Below, in pieces: positions 38,038 through 46,882 of a stretch of 64,000 bases of DNA (positions are counted from its first letter, which is position 1; each line of letters starts with the position of its first letter). A program made the position numbers and the translations under genes. Below the pieces are notes generated by a model. The model had not been told where the DNA came from, made no database searches, and was given only the letters and a program-made list of their open reading frames with translations. Origin of the DNA: Pediococcus cellicola (GTDB lineage: Bacteria; Bacillota; Bacilli; Lactobacillales; Lactobacillaceae); the NCBI RefSeq assembly GCF_001438655.1, contig NZ_JQBR01000001.1:124001-188000 (forward strand), read 5' to 3'.

Positions 38038-40116
38038 ATGGCTACGAAAACCAAAAAGAAACTCGTCATTGTGGAATCACCATCTAAAGCAAAGACGATT
38101 GAAAAATACCTTGGCCGAACTTACAAGGTTATTGCAAGTTTAGGCCATATTCGAGATTTACCAAAAAGTAAGATGGGCGTTGATGTTGACCATGATTTTG
38201 AGCCTCACTACATTTCTATTCGAGGTAAGGGCGATGTGATTAAAAATTTACGCTCAGAAGCAAAGAAGGCAAAAAAAGTTTATCTAGCATCTGACCCGGA
38301 CCGTGAAGGCGAGGCTATTGCTTGGCATTTGTCTTATTTACTGGGATTAGACACTAAAGACAAAAATCGAGTAGTCTTTAACGAAATCACCAAAGATGCT
38401 GTTAAGAACGCCTTTAAAGAACCTCGATCCATTGATATGAGCTTAGTTGATGCTCAGCAAGCTCGACGCGTTTTAGATCGGCTCGTGGGGTATTCGATTA
38501 GTCCTTTACTTTGGAAGAAAGTAAAAAAAGGGCTTAGTGCTGGACGTGTACAATCCATTGCGCTAAATCTTATTATCCAACGCGAAAATGAAATCAAAGC
38601 ATTCAAACCAGAAGAATATTGGACAATTGAAAGTGAATTTCAAAAGGGGCGTCAGAAATTCCAAGCTAATTTCTATGGTGAAAACAATAAAAAACTAGCT
38701 TTGCCTAATAATGATGCCGTTCAAGCTATTCTTCAAAAAATTGATAAGAAAAAAGCATTCAATGTCACTAAAGTCGTAAAAAAGGAACGTAAGCGTTTCC
38801 CAGCACCACCCTTTACGACTTCTTCAATGCAACAAGAAGCTAATCGTCGTTTGAACTTTCGAACTCGAAAAACGATGATGGCGGCTCAGCAATTATATGA
38901 AGGAATTAATATCGGTAAAGAAGGTACTGTGGGTTTAATTACGTATATGCGAACTGATTCCACTCGAATTTCTTCAATTGCAAAGCACGAAGCTTCTGTT
39001 TTGATTCATGAAAAATATGGTGCCGAGTACGCGGCTACCAAACCACGAAAAGGTAAAATGCCAGAGGGCGCACAAGACGCCCATGAAGCTATTCGCCCTT
39101 CATCAGTGAGACGAACACCTGAAGAATTAAAAGACTACTTAACCAAAGATCAGTACCGTTTGTATAGTTTAATTTGGTCTCGTTTTGTAGCTAGTCAAAT
39201 GACACCTGAGGTCATGGATACTATGGCCGTTTCTATCGAACAGAATCAGGTTAATTTCCGTGCAAATGGTTCTAAGACAAAATTTGCTGGATTTACCACA
39301 ATATATAAAAACGCAACTGATAAAGATAATATCTTGCCTGATTTAGCTGAAGGCGACGAAGTTAAATTAACTAAGACAAATCCTGCTCAACATTTTACTC
39401 AGCCCCCGGCTCGTTACAGTGAAGCAAACTTAATTAAGGCCTTAGAAGAAAATGGCGTTGGACGACCATCTACGTACGCGCCCACTCTAGATACGATTCA
39501 GCGTCGTTATTATGTTAAACTGGTTTCCCGCCGATTCGAACCCACAGAGTTAGGTGAAATTGTTAACGAAATTATCGTCGAATTTTTCCCTGATATTGTC
39601 AATATTACATTTACTGCGGACCTTGAAAGCGAACTAGATGGTATCGAAGAAGGAAAAGAAAACTGGGTTCAAGTTGTAGACGAATTCTATAAACCTTTCT
39701 CTAAAGAAGTTGCACATGCTGAAGAGAATATGGAGTCCGTACAAATTAAAGATGAACCAGCAGGCTTTGATTGTGACGTTTGTGGCTCACCAATGGTTGT
39801 AAAAATGGGACGATATGGCAAATTTTTTGCTTGTTCTCGATTCCCAGATTGTCGAAACACAAAAGCAATCGTAAAAGAGATCGGTGTCATCTGTCCAAAA
39901 TGTCACAAAGGACAAATTATTGAACGCAAATCGAAACGAGGACGCCTTTTTTACGGTTGTTCACGTTATCCAGATTGTGATTTTGTTTCTTGGGATAAGC
40001 CAGTTGGTCGTGATTGCCCCAAAGATGGTCACTTCCTGGTCGAAAAGAAAGTAAAAGGTGGGGGAAAACAAGTCGTTTGTCCAAATGGCGATTATGAAGA
40101 ACCCGTTCAAAAATAA
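38038..40116 (+). CDS. topA: DNA topoisomerase I
   Basis: This 692-residue type IA enzyme relaxes negative supercoils. The TOPRIM domain ([20 protein letters not shown], 7-115) has the [13 protein letters not shown] acid cluster near 85. The nucleophile Tyr lies in [12 protein letters not shown] near 300. The C-terminus has two clear four-Cys zinc ribbons (CDVCGSP to CSRFPDC; CPKCHKG to CSRYPDC) and a third that has lost Cys residues (CPKDGHF to CPNGDYEE). ATG 38038 follows AGGAG at six bases. Confidence 0.95.
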   Translation: MATKTKKKLVIVESPSKAKTIEKYLGRTYKVIASLGHIRDLPKSKMGVDVDHDFEPHYISIRGKGDVIKNLRSEAKKAKKVYLASDPDREGEAIAWHLSYLLGLDTKDKNRVVFNEITKDAVKNAFKEPRSIDMSLVDAQQARRVLDRLVGYSISPLLWKKVKKGLSAGRVQSIALNLIIQRENEIKAFKPEEYWTIESEFQKGRQKFQANFYGENNKKLALPNNDAVQAILQKIDKKKAFNVTKVVKKERKRFPAPPFTTSSMQQEANRRLNFRTRKTMMAAQQLYEGINIGKEGTVGLITYMRTDSTRISSIAKHEASVLIHEKYGAEYAATKPRKGKMPEGAQDAHEAIRPSSVRRTPEELKDYLTKDQYRLYSLIWSRFVASQMTPEVMDTMAVSIEQNQVNFRANGSKTKFAGFTTIYKNATDKDNILPDLAEGDEVKLTKTNPAQHFTQPPARYSEANLIKALEENGVGRPSTYAPTLDTIQRRYYVKLVSRRFEPTELGEIVNEIIVEFFPDIVNITFTADLESELDGIEEGKENWVQVVDEFYKPFSKEVAHAEENMESVQIKDEPAGFDCDVCGSPMVVKMGRYGKFFACSRFPDCRNTKAIVKEIGVICPKCHKGQIIERKSKRGRLFYGCSRYPDCDFVSWDKPVGRDCPKDGHFLVEKKVKGGGKQVVCPNGDYEEPVQK

Positions 40117-40159
40117 TCAAATTTCAAGCTCATCATACAACATTAAATGAGAGTTGTTA

Positions 40160-40188
40160 TTGAGTTTTCCTCCGTACTTTGCTAAAGT
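40160..40188 (+). promoter_or_regulatory. Putative xerC promoter
   Basis: TTGAGT (40160-40165) and TAAAGT (40183-40188) are 17 bases apart. RNA would start near 40195, after the 5' arm of the hairpin that covers the xerC ribosome site. Confidence 0.45.
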
Positions 40189-40204
40189 GGCAAGTGTACG
40201 GAGG
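40169..40204 (+). terminator. Hairpin between topA and xerC that includes the xerC ribosome site
   Basis: CCTCCGTAC (40169-40177) pairs perfectly with GTACGGAGG (40196-40204), with a further TTGC/GCAA inner helix. The 3' arm contains GGAGG, the ribosome site of xerC, and is followed by TTTTGTT. It can act as a topA terminator and also hide the xerC start in readthrough RNA. Confidence 0.7.
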
Positions 40205-40211
40205 TTTTGTT

Positions 40212-41120
40212 ATGGAACAAAATAAAATCAAGTTATTTTTAGAATATTTGCAAGTGGAACGCCAATATTCTGATCAGACCGTGAAGGCATATCGTAGTGA
40301 CTTGGAAGAGTTTTGCACGTTTTTGGCACAAAATGGTGGCGAAAAACCGTTCAAAGAAATTGATCACTTAGATGTAAGTGTGTTTATGACCCATTTATTT
40401 GATCAAAACTATAGCCGTACAACGGTGTCCAGGAAATTATCTTCATTACGTTCCTTTTACAACTTTTTAGCTAAAAATGACCTGGTGACTAGTAATCCAT
40501 TCAAAAGTATCAAACTAAAAAAACACCAAAATCAGCTTCCACGTTTCTTCTATCAAAAAGAAATGAATGCTCTTTTTGAAGCCGCAAATTCTGATTCAGC
40601 CCTAGCTCCAAGAGATACAGCGCTACTTGAAGTTCTCTATGGCACTGGAATTCGAGTTAGCGAATGTGCAAGTCTAAAGTGGGCTAACGTCGATTTTAGT
40701 TTAAGAATGATGTTGATTCGTGGGAAAGGTGATAAAGAACGGTACGTCCCTTTTGGGCAATACTGTGATAACGCCTTACGAATCTATCAAGCCTCCTGTG
40801 AAAAGCCACTCATGTCCAAATATCATAAGAAGCATGACTATGTGTTTGTAAACCATTATGGAGATCCTATTACAGCGACAGGAATCGAATATGTTCTAAA
40901 TCAGATTATTGCCAAAAGTAGTCTAACTAGTCATATTCATCCCCATATGTTGCGACATACATTTGCCACACAACTTTTAAACAATGGTGCGGATCTACGA
41001 ACAGTTCAAGAGTTACTTGGTCACAGTAGTTTGTCGACCACACAAATATATACACATGTGACACCAGAAAACTTACAGAGCAATTACCGTAAATTTTTTC
41101 CGCGTGCCACTCACGAATAA
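40212..41120 (+). CDS. xerC: Tyrosine recombinase XerC
   Basis: This 302-residue recombinase is the partner of XerD at dif. The N-terminal SAM-like domain ([29 protein letters not shown], 4-90, given in part) precedes the catalytic domain with Arg in [23 protein letters not shown] and [17 protein letters not shown] with the Tyr nucleophile. Its place between topA and hslV fits the xerC locus of Bacillota. ATG 40212 is seven bases after GGAGG; the longer frame from 40179 lies in the hairpin. Confidence 0.93.
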   Translation: MEQNKIKLFLEYLQVERQYSDQTVKAYRSDLEEFCTFLAQNGGEKPFKEIDHLDVSVFMTHLFDQNYSRTTVSRKLSSLRSFYNFLAKNDLVTSNPFKSIKLKKHQNQLPRFFYQKEMNALFEAANSDSALAPRDTALLEVLYGTGIRVSECASLKWANVDFSLRMMLIRGKGDKERYVPFGQYCDNALRIYQASCEKPLMSKYHKKHDYVFVNHYGDPITATGIEYVLNQIIAKSSLTSHIHPHMLRHTFATQLLNNGADLRTVQELLGHSSLSTTQIYTHVTPENLQSNYRKFFPRATHE

Positions 41121-41137
41121 CGAAGGGAAGAAATTTT

Positions 41138-41680
41138 ATGACAGTAAAATTTGAAGCAACTACCATTATTGCCGTCCATAATAACGGCACAAACGCCATG
41201 GCTGGCGACGGTCAGGTGACAATGGGTGAAAAATATATTATGAAAGGCACTGCCAAAAAAATTCGGCGTATTTTCAATGATCAAGTCGTTGTTGGCTTCG
41301 CTGGTAGTGTTGCGGACGCATTTAATTTGGAAGATAAATTTGAAAAGAAGTTGTCCGAGTATTCTGGAAATCTTCAAAGAGCGTCGGTTGAGTTAGCACA
41401 AGCTTGGCGGAGTGACCAAAATCTCCAAAAATTAGAAGCCATGTTGATTGTCATGAATAAAAATGAGATGTACCTCGTTTCGGGAAGCGGTGAAGTTATT
41501 GAACCTGACGAGGGAATCCTAGCTATCGGATCTGGGGGTAATTTTGCCCTTGCTGCTGCCAAAGCACTCAAAAAACATGCCCAACAACTTTCAGCAAAGG
41601 AAATTGCCGAAACTGCCATCAACGTTGCTGGCGATATTGATATTTTTACAAATCACCATGTTATTTCTGAATCGTTTTAG
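41138..41680 (+). CDS. hslV: ATP-dependent protease proteolytic subunit HslV
   Basis: This 180-residue peptidase subunit forms a double hexamer capped by HslU. It starts [13 protein letters not shown] and continues with [25 protein letters not shown]. The residues before TTI form a 7-residue extension, absent from the Escherichia coli type but similar to the short extension in Bacillus subtilis CodW. After Met removal the N-terminal residue would be Thr2; whether Thr2 or Thr8 is the nucleophile is not clear from sequence. It lies 17 bases from xerC and 11 from hslU. Confidence 0.92.
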   Translation: MTVKFEATTIIAVHNNGTNAMAGDGQVTMGEKYIMKGTAKKIRRIFNDQVVVGFAGSVADAFNLEDKFEKKLSEYSGNLQRASVELAQAWRSDQNLQKLEAMLIVMNKNEMYLVSGSGEVIEPDEGILAIGSGGNFALAAAKALKKHAQQLSAKEIAETAINVAGDIDIFTNHHVISESF

Positions 41681-41691
41681 GAGGAATTGAA

Positions 41692-43113
41692 ATGGCCGAA
41701 ATTGATAAAACACCAAAACAAATTGTTCGTGAACTTGACGAATACGTCATTGGTCAAAATGCAGCTAAAAAAGCTGTTTCGATCGCTTTGCGTAACCGTT
41801 ACCGTCGGCTACAATTACCTGTAGGTATGCAAAATGATATCACACCCAAAAATCTTTTGATGATCGGACCAACAGGTGTCGGAAAAACTGAAATTGCTCG
41901 CCGGCTAGCAAAAGTGGTTGATGCACCATTTGTTAAAGTTGAGGCTTCAAAATTTACTGAAGTAGGATACGTTGGCCGTGATGTGGAGTCAATGATTCGT
42001 GATTTGGTCAATGTTTCTGTTCAAATGGAAAAAAAGAGCCAATTTAAAGATGTTCGTGCTGAAGCAGTAAAAAGAGCTGACAATCGACTAGTGAAACTGT
42101 TAGTGCCTGCTACAAAGAAAGAAACAACCCAAAAACAAAACGGGATAGATTTTCAAAACCTAATGTCAATGGTGGAAAAGATGCAACAAGGAGAAAATCC
42201 TGATGTCACTAACAACGTCAACGAGGAGGTAAGTGACGAGGTTCGTGATCAGCGCCTATCAGTAGCTGAACAACTTAAAAGGGGCCAATTAGAGAATAGT
42301 GAAGTCACCATCTCAATGGAAGATCCACAGCAAAATACTGGTATGAATAGTATGATGGGACAAATGGGTATCGACCTTAGTGAATCATTAAGTCAGATGA
42401 TGCCTAAGAAACGAATTCAAAGAACGGTTCCCGTTTCCGAAGCGCGTGAAATTCTAATTCGTGAAGAGTCCGAAAAATTGGTTAATTCAGGAGATCTGTA
42501 TCATGATGCCATCAAGAGAGCTGAAAATACAGGGATCGTATTTATCGATGAAATCGATAAAATTATTGCGAAATCAAAACAAAATTCAGGAGAAGTGTCC
42601 CGTGAAGGTGTGCAACGCGACATTTTACCTATTGTCGAGGGCTCACAAATTAACACCAAGTACGGGCCCATAAATACAGACCACATTCTTTTTATCGCGT
42701 CTGGTGCCTTCCACGACTCTAAGCCAAGCGATTTAATTGCGGAATTACAAGGACGTTTTCCAATTCGCGTGGAACTTAACGACCTGTCTAAAGAAGACTT
42801 TGTGAAAATTTTGACTGAACCTAATAACGCATTAGTTAAACAGTACATCGCCTTAGTTGGCACAGACAATATCAAATTAACTTTTACAATTGAAGCTATC
42901 AATAAAATTGCCGAAATTGCTTTCAAAGTGAACCATGAAACTGAAAACATTGGTGCACGTCGTCTGCATACAATTCTTGAAAAACTTCTCGAGGATATTC
43001 TATATGAAGGTGCGGATATGGAAATGGGAGAAATTACGATTACCGAGCACTATGTTGAGGAAAAAATTGGTGACATTGCTGGTGACAAAGATCTTAGTCA
43101 GTATATTCTATAA
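41692..43113 (+). CDS. hslU: ATP-dependent protease ATPase subunit HslU
   Basis: This 473-residue AAA+ unfoldase serves HslV. Walker [17 protein letters not shown] is near 60, followed by the VEASKFTEVGYVGRDVESMIRD pore region (given in part), an intermediate domain (about 110-235) and Walker B GIVFIDEIDKI near 282. The tail ends in DKDLSQYIL, the C-terminal peptide that docks into HslV. The ribosome site AGGAGG precedes the ATG. Confidence 0.94.
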   Translation: MAEIDKTPKQIVRELDEYVIGQNAAKKAVSIALRNRYRRLQLPVGMQNDITPKNLLMIGPTGVGKTEIARRLAKVVDAPFVKVEASKFTEVGYVGRDVESMIRDLVNVSVQMEKKSQFKDVRAEAVKRADNRLVKLLVPATKKETTQKQNGIDFQNLMSMVEKMQQGENPDVTNNVNEEVSDEVRDQRLSVAEQLKRGQLENSEVTISMEDPQQNTGMNSMMGQMGIDLSESLSQMMPKKRIQRTVPVSEAREILIREESEKLVNSGDLYHDAIKRAENTGIVFIDEIDKIIAKSKQNSGEVSREGVQRDILPIVEGSQINTKYGPINTDHILFIASGAFHDSKPSDLIAELQGRFPIRVELNDLSKEDFVKILTEPNNALVKQYIALVGTDNIKLTFTIEAINKIAEIAFKVNHETENIGARRLHTILEKLLEDILYEGADMEMGEITITEHYVEEKIGDIAGDKDLSQYIL

Positions 43114-43131
43114 ATAAACGGGGTTTGATTA

Positions 43132-44010
43132 ATGGTTACATTAAAAAATGAGTTTTTACAAGTTGTGATTAATGAATTAGGGGCTGAGCTCACTAGCGTT
43201 CGCTCCTTAGATAATGATCTTGAGTACATTTGGCGTGCCGATAAGCAGGTTTGGGGCAGACATGCACCCGTCCTGTTTCCAATCGTTGGTCGACTCAAGG
43301 ACGATCATTATGAGTATCAGGGGACCACTTATGAGATGCACCAACACGGTTTTGCCCGTGATTCAAAGTTTGAAGTTGTGGATGCTAATGAAACACACGC
43401 CACACTTAAATTAACGGATAGCGATAAGAGCCATAAATTATATCCATTTGAGTTTGAATTAGTCATTAGTTTCGATTTAAAAGACCACGAATTACATGAA
43501 ACTTATCGTGTTTACAACCCAGATGCTGAAAATCCGTTATTATTCTCAATCGGCGGCCACCCTGGATTTAACACAAATCTTGGTGCAGGACAGGTTTTTG
43601 AGGATGTTAGATTAAGCGTAGCGCCAAAGAAAACTTACCAGCAAATACCACTAAAGGCGCCTTTAAACGATGCCGACAATGCGTTTTCTGTGGACTTCAG
43701 CAAATCATTACCACTTAATCATGAGGCATTTAAGGACGATGCTATTATTCTTGAATTACACAATCAAGAAACTACATTAATGTTAGACAATCAAAAGAAT
43801 GATCATGGGGTTGCCTTAACAATTGAAAATGCGCCTTATGTGGGCGTGTGGTCACCTTATCCTACCAAGGGGGACTTTGTTTGTATCGAACCTTGGTGGG
43901 GAATTGCTGACAATGTAAATAGTTCGGGAAAACTAGAAGAAAAGATGGGCATTGTTAATTTGGAACCACAAAGTGAAGCTTCTCAAAGTTTTGAAATTTC
44001 TTTCTTTTAA
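43132..44010 (+). CDS. Aldose 1-epimerase family protein (LacX-like)
   Basis: This 292-residue beta-sandwich protein is of the galactose mutarotase superfamily, LacX subgroup. Family signatures: WGRHAPVLFPIVGRLKDD near 43, MHQHGFARD near 73, LFSIGGHPGFN near 139 with the active-site His, and CIEPWWGIADN near 254 with the catalytic Glu. The substrate is unknown. It follows hslU by 18 bases and ends at a bidirectional terminator. Confidence 0.87.
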   Translation: MVTLKNEFLQVVINELGAELTSVRSLDNDLEYIWRADKQVWGRHAPVLFPIVGRLKDDHYEYQGTTYEMHQHGFARDSKFEVVDANETHATLKLTDSDKSHKLYPFEFELVISFDLKDHELHETYRVYNPDAENPLLFSIGGHPGFNTNLGAGQVFEDVRLSVAPKKTYQQIPLKAPLNDADNAFSVDFSKSLPLNHEAFKDDAIILELHNQETTLMLDNQKNDHGVALTIENAPYVGVWSPYPTKGDFVCIEPWWGIADNVNSSGKLEEKMGIVNLEPQSEASQSFEISFF

Positions 44011-44023
44011 ATGAGTCAAAAGA

Positions 44024-44054
44024 AAAGAGGTTGTCACATTATGACAGCCTCTTT
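44024..44054. terminator. Bidirectional terminator between lacX-like gene and plsY
   Basis: AAAGAGGTTGTCA pairs with TGACAGCCTCTTT (one wobble). T residues follow on the plus strand and A/T-rich bases on the minus strand, so it can serve both converging genes. Confidence 0.82.
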
Positions 44055-44069
44055 CTTGTTGATCACTTC

Positions 44070-44681
44070 TCATTTATTTTTATGATGATACCAATATCCA
44101 AATGGGATAAGGTTCTCCGTACCATTCCTAAGTCTCTTAATATTTTCCCGGTGTCGGTAAAATATAAAAATCGTTAACACTAACGCCACAAGTGTCAAAA
44201 TGAAGTCATGGTAAGCTAATGACCACACACTAATAATTACCATTGCCGACATGCTAGCCACACTTACCATACTCGTTAGATAAACCAGACTGGCAAATAC
44301 GAAACAGGCAATTACAAAAAATGAGGGATTATATGCCAATAAAATACCGGCACTAGTCGCAACCGCTTTACCACCTTTGAAATGATCAAAAATAGAAAAA
44401 GTGTGTCCTACAATCGCAGCAAGACCAATTAATAACGGGTTAACATTAGGCGTATTAAATATGTAAGGTTGGCTTGCCGCCAAGGTGCCCTTTAAAATAT
44501 CCATGAGTAAAACAACAGTACCCGCTTTAGGTCCGAGAACGCGAAAAGTATTCGTGGTGCCAATATTGCCACTTCCTGACAGGCGGATATCAACATTGAA
44601 GAATTTTTTGCCAATCATGACGCCTGAAGGGATCGATCCTAACAGATACGCAATAACTAGCATTGCAATAATTTTTAACAA
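44070..44681 (-). CDS. plsY: Acyl-phosphate glycerol-3-phosphate acyltransferase PlsY
   Basis: This 203-residue enzyme transfers acyl groups from acyl-phosphate to glycerol 3-phosphate, the first step of phospholipid synthesis. It has about five transmembrane helices and the PlsY motifs [11 protein letters not shown] near 15, [15 protein letters not shown] near 36, and [18 protein letters not shown] near 91. The start is TTG 44681 with GAGGG about eight bases upstream. It is divergent from parE, a conserved arrangement. Confidence 0.94.
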   Translation of the reverse strand: MLKIIAMLVIAYLLGSIPSGVMIGKKFFNVDIRLSGSGNIGTTNTFRVLGPKAGTVVLLMDILKGTLAASQPYIFNTPNVNPLLIGLAAIVGHTFSIFDHFKGGKAVATSAGILLAYNPSFFVIACFVFASLVYLTSMVSVASMSAMVIISVWSLAYHDFILTLVALVLTIFIFYRHRENIKRLRNGTENLIPFGYWYHHKNK

Positions 44682-44716
44682 AGGTTTGCCCTCTTTTCAC
44701 TTGAGAATCACTTGTA

Positions 44717-44745
44717 ATTTTAGCATGTTTAAAATTCAATTCCAA
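44717..44745 (-). promoter_or_regulatory. Promoter of plsY
   Basis: On the minus strand, TTGGAA (44745-44740) and TAAAAT (44722-44717) are 17 bases apart, and TGC precedes the -10 as an extended element. Confidence 0.6.
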
Positions 44746-44783
44746 CGTTTGTTTTGACGTATGTTATATTAAGTAAGATGGTA

Positions 44784-44812
44784 TTTTCAGATTCGCCTAA
44801 ATTAGATATGAT
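44784..44812 (+). promoter_or_regulatory. Promoter of parE
   Basis: TTTTCA (44784-44789) and TATGAT (44807-44812) are 17 bases apart, 39 bases before the parE ATG. Confidence 0.5.
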
Positions 44813-44851
44813 AGAAACGCATGAAGTATATAAGTAGAAAGGGTATTTGAA

Positions 44852-46864
44852 ATGAGTAAACGCAGTTCAGCAGAGTATAATGATTCCTCAATTCAAGTTT
44901 TACACGGCCTAGAAGCTGTGCGAAAGCGCCCCGGGATGTATATCGGCTCTACAGATTCAAGAGGACTACATCATCTTGTTTATGAAATCGTCGATAACGC
45001 CGTAGATGAGGCACTTGCGGGGTTTGGAAAAGAAATTAACGTTACCATTCACCCGGATAACAGTTTGACTGTAACCGATCATGGTCGAGGAATGCCAGTT
45101 GGCATGCATGCGTCTGGTATCCCAACCGTTGAGGTTATTTTTACAGTTTTACATGCAGGCGGTAAGTTTGGACAAGGCGGCTACAAAACATCAGGTGGTT
45201 TACACGGTGTTGGCGCTAGCGTTGTGAATGCTTTGTCCGAATATTTGACGGTTGAAATTGTACGAGAAGGTAAAAAATACCGCGAAGAATTCAAAAACGG
45301 CGGTCATCCAGTTGGCACTCTTAAAAAAATTGGTAAAACAAAGCAAACCAATGGGACGACTGTCACATTTAAACCAGATCGAAAAATTTTCACCACCACT
45401 GTCTTTAATTTTAATACATTGGCCGAAAGATTACGGGAATCTGCCTTTTTATTAAAGGGTGTTAAAATCACTTTAACAGATGAACGTGAAAATCAGGAAC
45501 AGTCTCAGGTCTTTCTTTACGAAGAAGGTATTAAAGAATTCGTCAGTTATTTGAATGAAGACAAAGACACTCTTGGTGACATTCTTTATTTTGATGGCTC
45601 AAAAGATGGTGTTGAAGTCGAGATTGCTGGTCAATACAATGACGGCTATTCAGAAAATATCCTATCCTTTGTAAATAATGTCCGCACCAAAGATGGCGGG
45701 ACACATGAAGTCGGCATGCGCTCAGGATGGACCAAAGCTTTTAACGAATATGCTCGTAAAGTGGGACTTTTAAAAGAAAAAGATAAAAATCTTGAAGGTA
45801 GCGATGTTCGTGAAGGATTATCCGCGGTTATTTCTCTAAGAATTCCAGAAAAAATTCTCGAATTTGAAGGACAAACTAAAGAAAAACTTGGAACACCAGA
45901 AGCACGAACCATTGTCGACAACGTTGTGAACGAGCAATTGCTTTTCTACTTAATGGAAAATGGTGAATTTGCTCAAATGCTTGTACGTAAAGCACTAAAA
46001 GCAAGAGAAGCAAGGGAAGCTGCACGAAAAGCTCGTGACGCAAGCCGAACGGGTAAGAAGAGAAAAAAAACAGATCGTCTCCTTTCAGGGAAGTTGACCC
46101 CTGCACAATCTAAAAACGCGGCCCATAATGAGCTTTTCTTGGTTGAGGGGGATTCCGCTGGTGGAAGTGCTAAACAAGGCAGAGATCGCAAATTTCAAGC
46201 TATCCTACCACTACGAGGTAAGGTACTCAATACCGAAAAAGCCAAGTTGCCTGATGTGATGAAAAATGAAGAAATCAGTACCATGATTTATACCATTGGT
46301 GCTGGAGTGGGAGCCGAATTCAATATTGAAGATCGGAATTACGATAAAATTATCATTATGACCGATGCAGATACCGACGGTGCCCATATTCAAATCTTGT
46401 TATTAACATTCTTCTATAAGTACATGCGTCCAATGATTGATCATGGCCATATTTACATCGCTTTACCACCACTATACAGATTGCAAAAGAAAAATGGTAA
46501 AAAACTAAAAACCGTTTATGCTTGGACCGATGAAGAACTCGAAAAAGCTTCCAAAGAAATGGGTCGCGGATTTGCTTTGCAGAGATACAAAGGACTTGGC
46601 GAAATGAACGCAGACCAGTTATGGGAAACCACTATGAATCCAGAAACACGTACTTTAGTTAGAGTTCGGATTGATGATGCTGCTCTAGCAGAGCGACGAG
46701 TTACCACCTTAATGGGCGATAAAGTGGAACCACGAAGAAACTGGATCGAAGATAATGTTGAGTTTTCTCTTGAAGAAGAGGGCAGTATCTTGGACAACGA
46801 AGCTGTAAACGTCGCTCATGAAGATGAATTCGAAGAAATAGATGACAATCAAGACCAAAAATAA
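44852..46864 (+). CDS. parE: DNA topoisomerase IV subunit B
   Basis: This 670-residue ATPase subunit of the decatenating topoisomerase has a GHKL ATP site (VDNAVDEALAG near 49, GGKFGQGGYKTSGGLHGVG near 106), a transducer, and a TOPRIM domain with EGDSAGGSAKQGRDR near 430 and DADTDGAHI near 505. The length and pairing with parC distinguish it from gyrB. The site GAAAGGG precedes ATG 44852. Confidence 0.94.
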   Translation: MSKRSSAEYNDSSIQVLHGLEAVRKRPGMYIGSTDSRGLHHLVYEIVDNAVDEALAGFGKEINVTIHPDNSLTVTDHGRGMPVGMHASGIPTVEVIFTVLHAGGKFGQGGYKTSGGLHGVGASVVNALSEYLTVEIVREGKKYREEFKNGGHPVGTLKKIGKTKQTNGTTVTFKPDRKIFTTTVFNFNTLAERLRESAFLLKGVKITLTDERENQEQSQVFLYEEGIKEFVSYLNEDKDTLGDILYFDGSKDGVEVEIAGQYNDGYSENILSFVNNVRTKDGGTHEVGMRSGWTKAFNEYARKVGLLKEKDKNLEGSDVREGLSAVISLRIPEKILEFEGQTKEKLGTPEARTIVDNVVNEQLLFYLMENGEFAQMLVRKALKAREAREAARKARDASRTGKKRKKTDRLLSGKLTPAQSKNAAHNELFLVEGDSAGGSAKQGRDRKFQAILPLRGKVLNTEKAKLPDVMKNEEISTMIYTIGAGVGAEFNIEDRNYDKIIIMTDADTDGAHIQILLLTFFYKYMRPMIDHGHIYIALPPLYRLQKKNGKKLKTVYAWTDEELEKASKEMGRGFALQRYKGLGEMNADQLWETTMNPETRTLVRVRIDDAALAERRVTTLMGDKVEPRRNWIEDNVEFSLEEEGSILDNEAVNVAHEDEFEEIDDNQDQK

Positions 46865-46882
46865 TGAGGGGAGGAACCTTAA

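Noticed and set aside
40179-40211. Upstream start for xerC
   Set aside because: The added residues fall in the hairpin and the proper GGAGG is just before ATG 40212.
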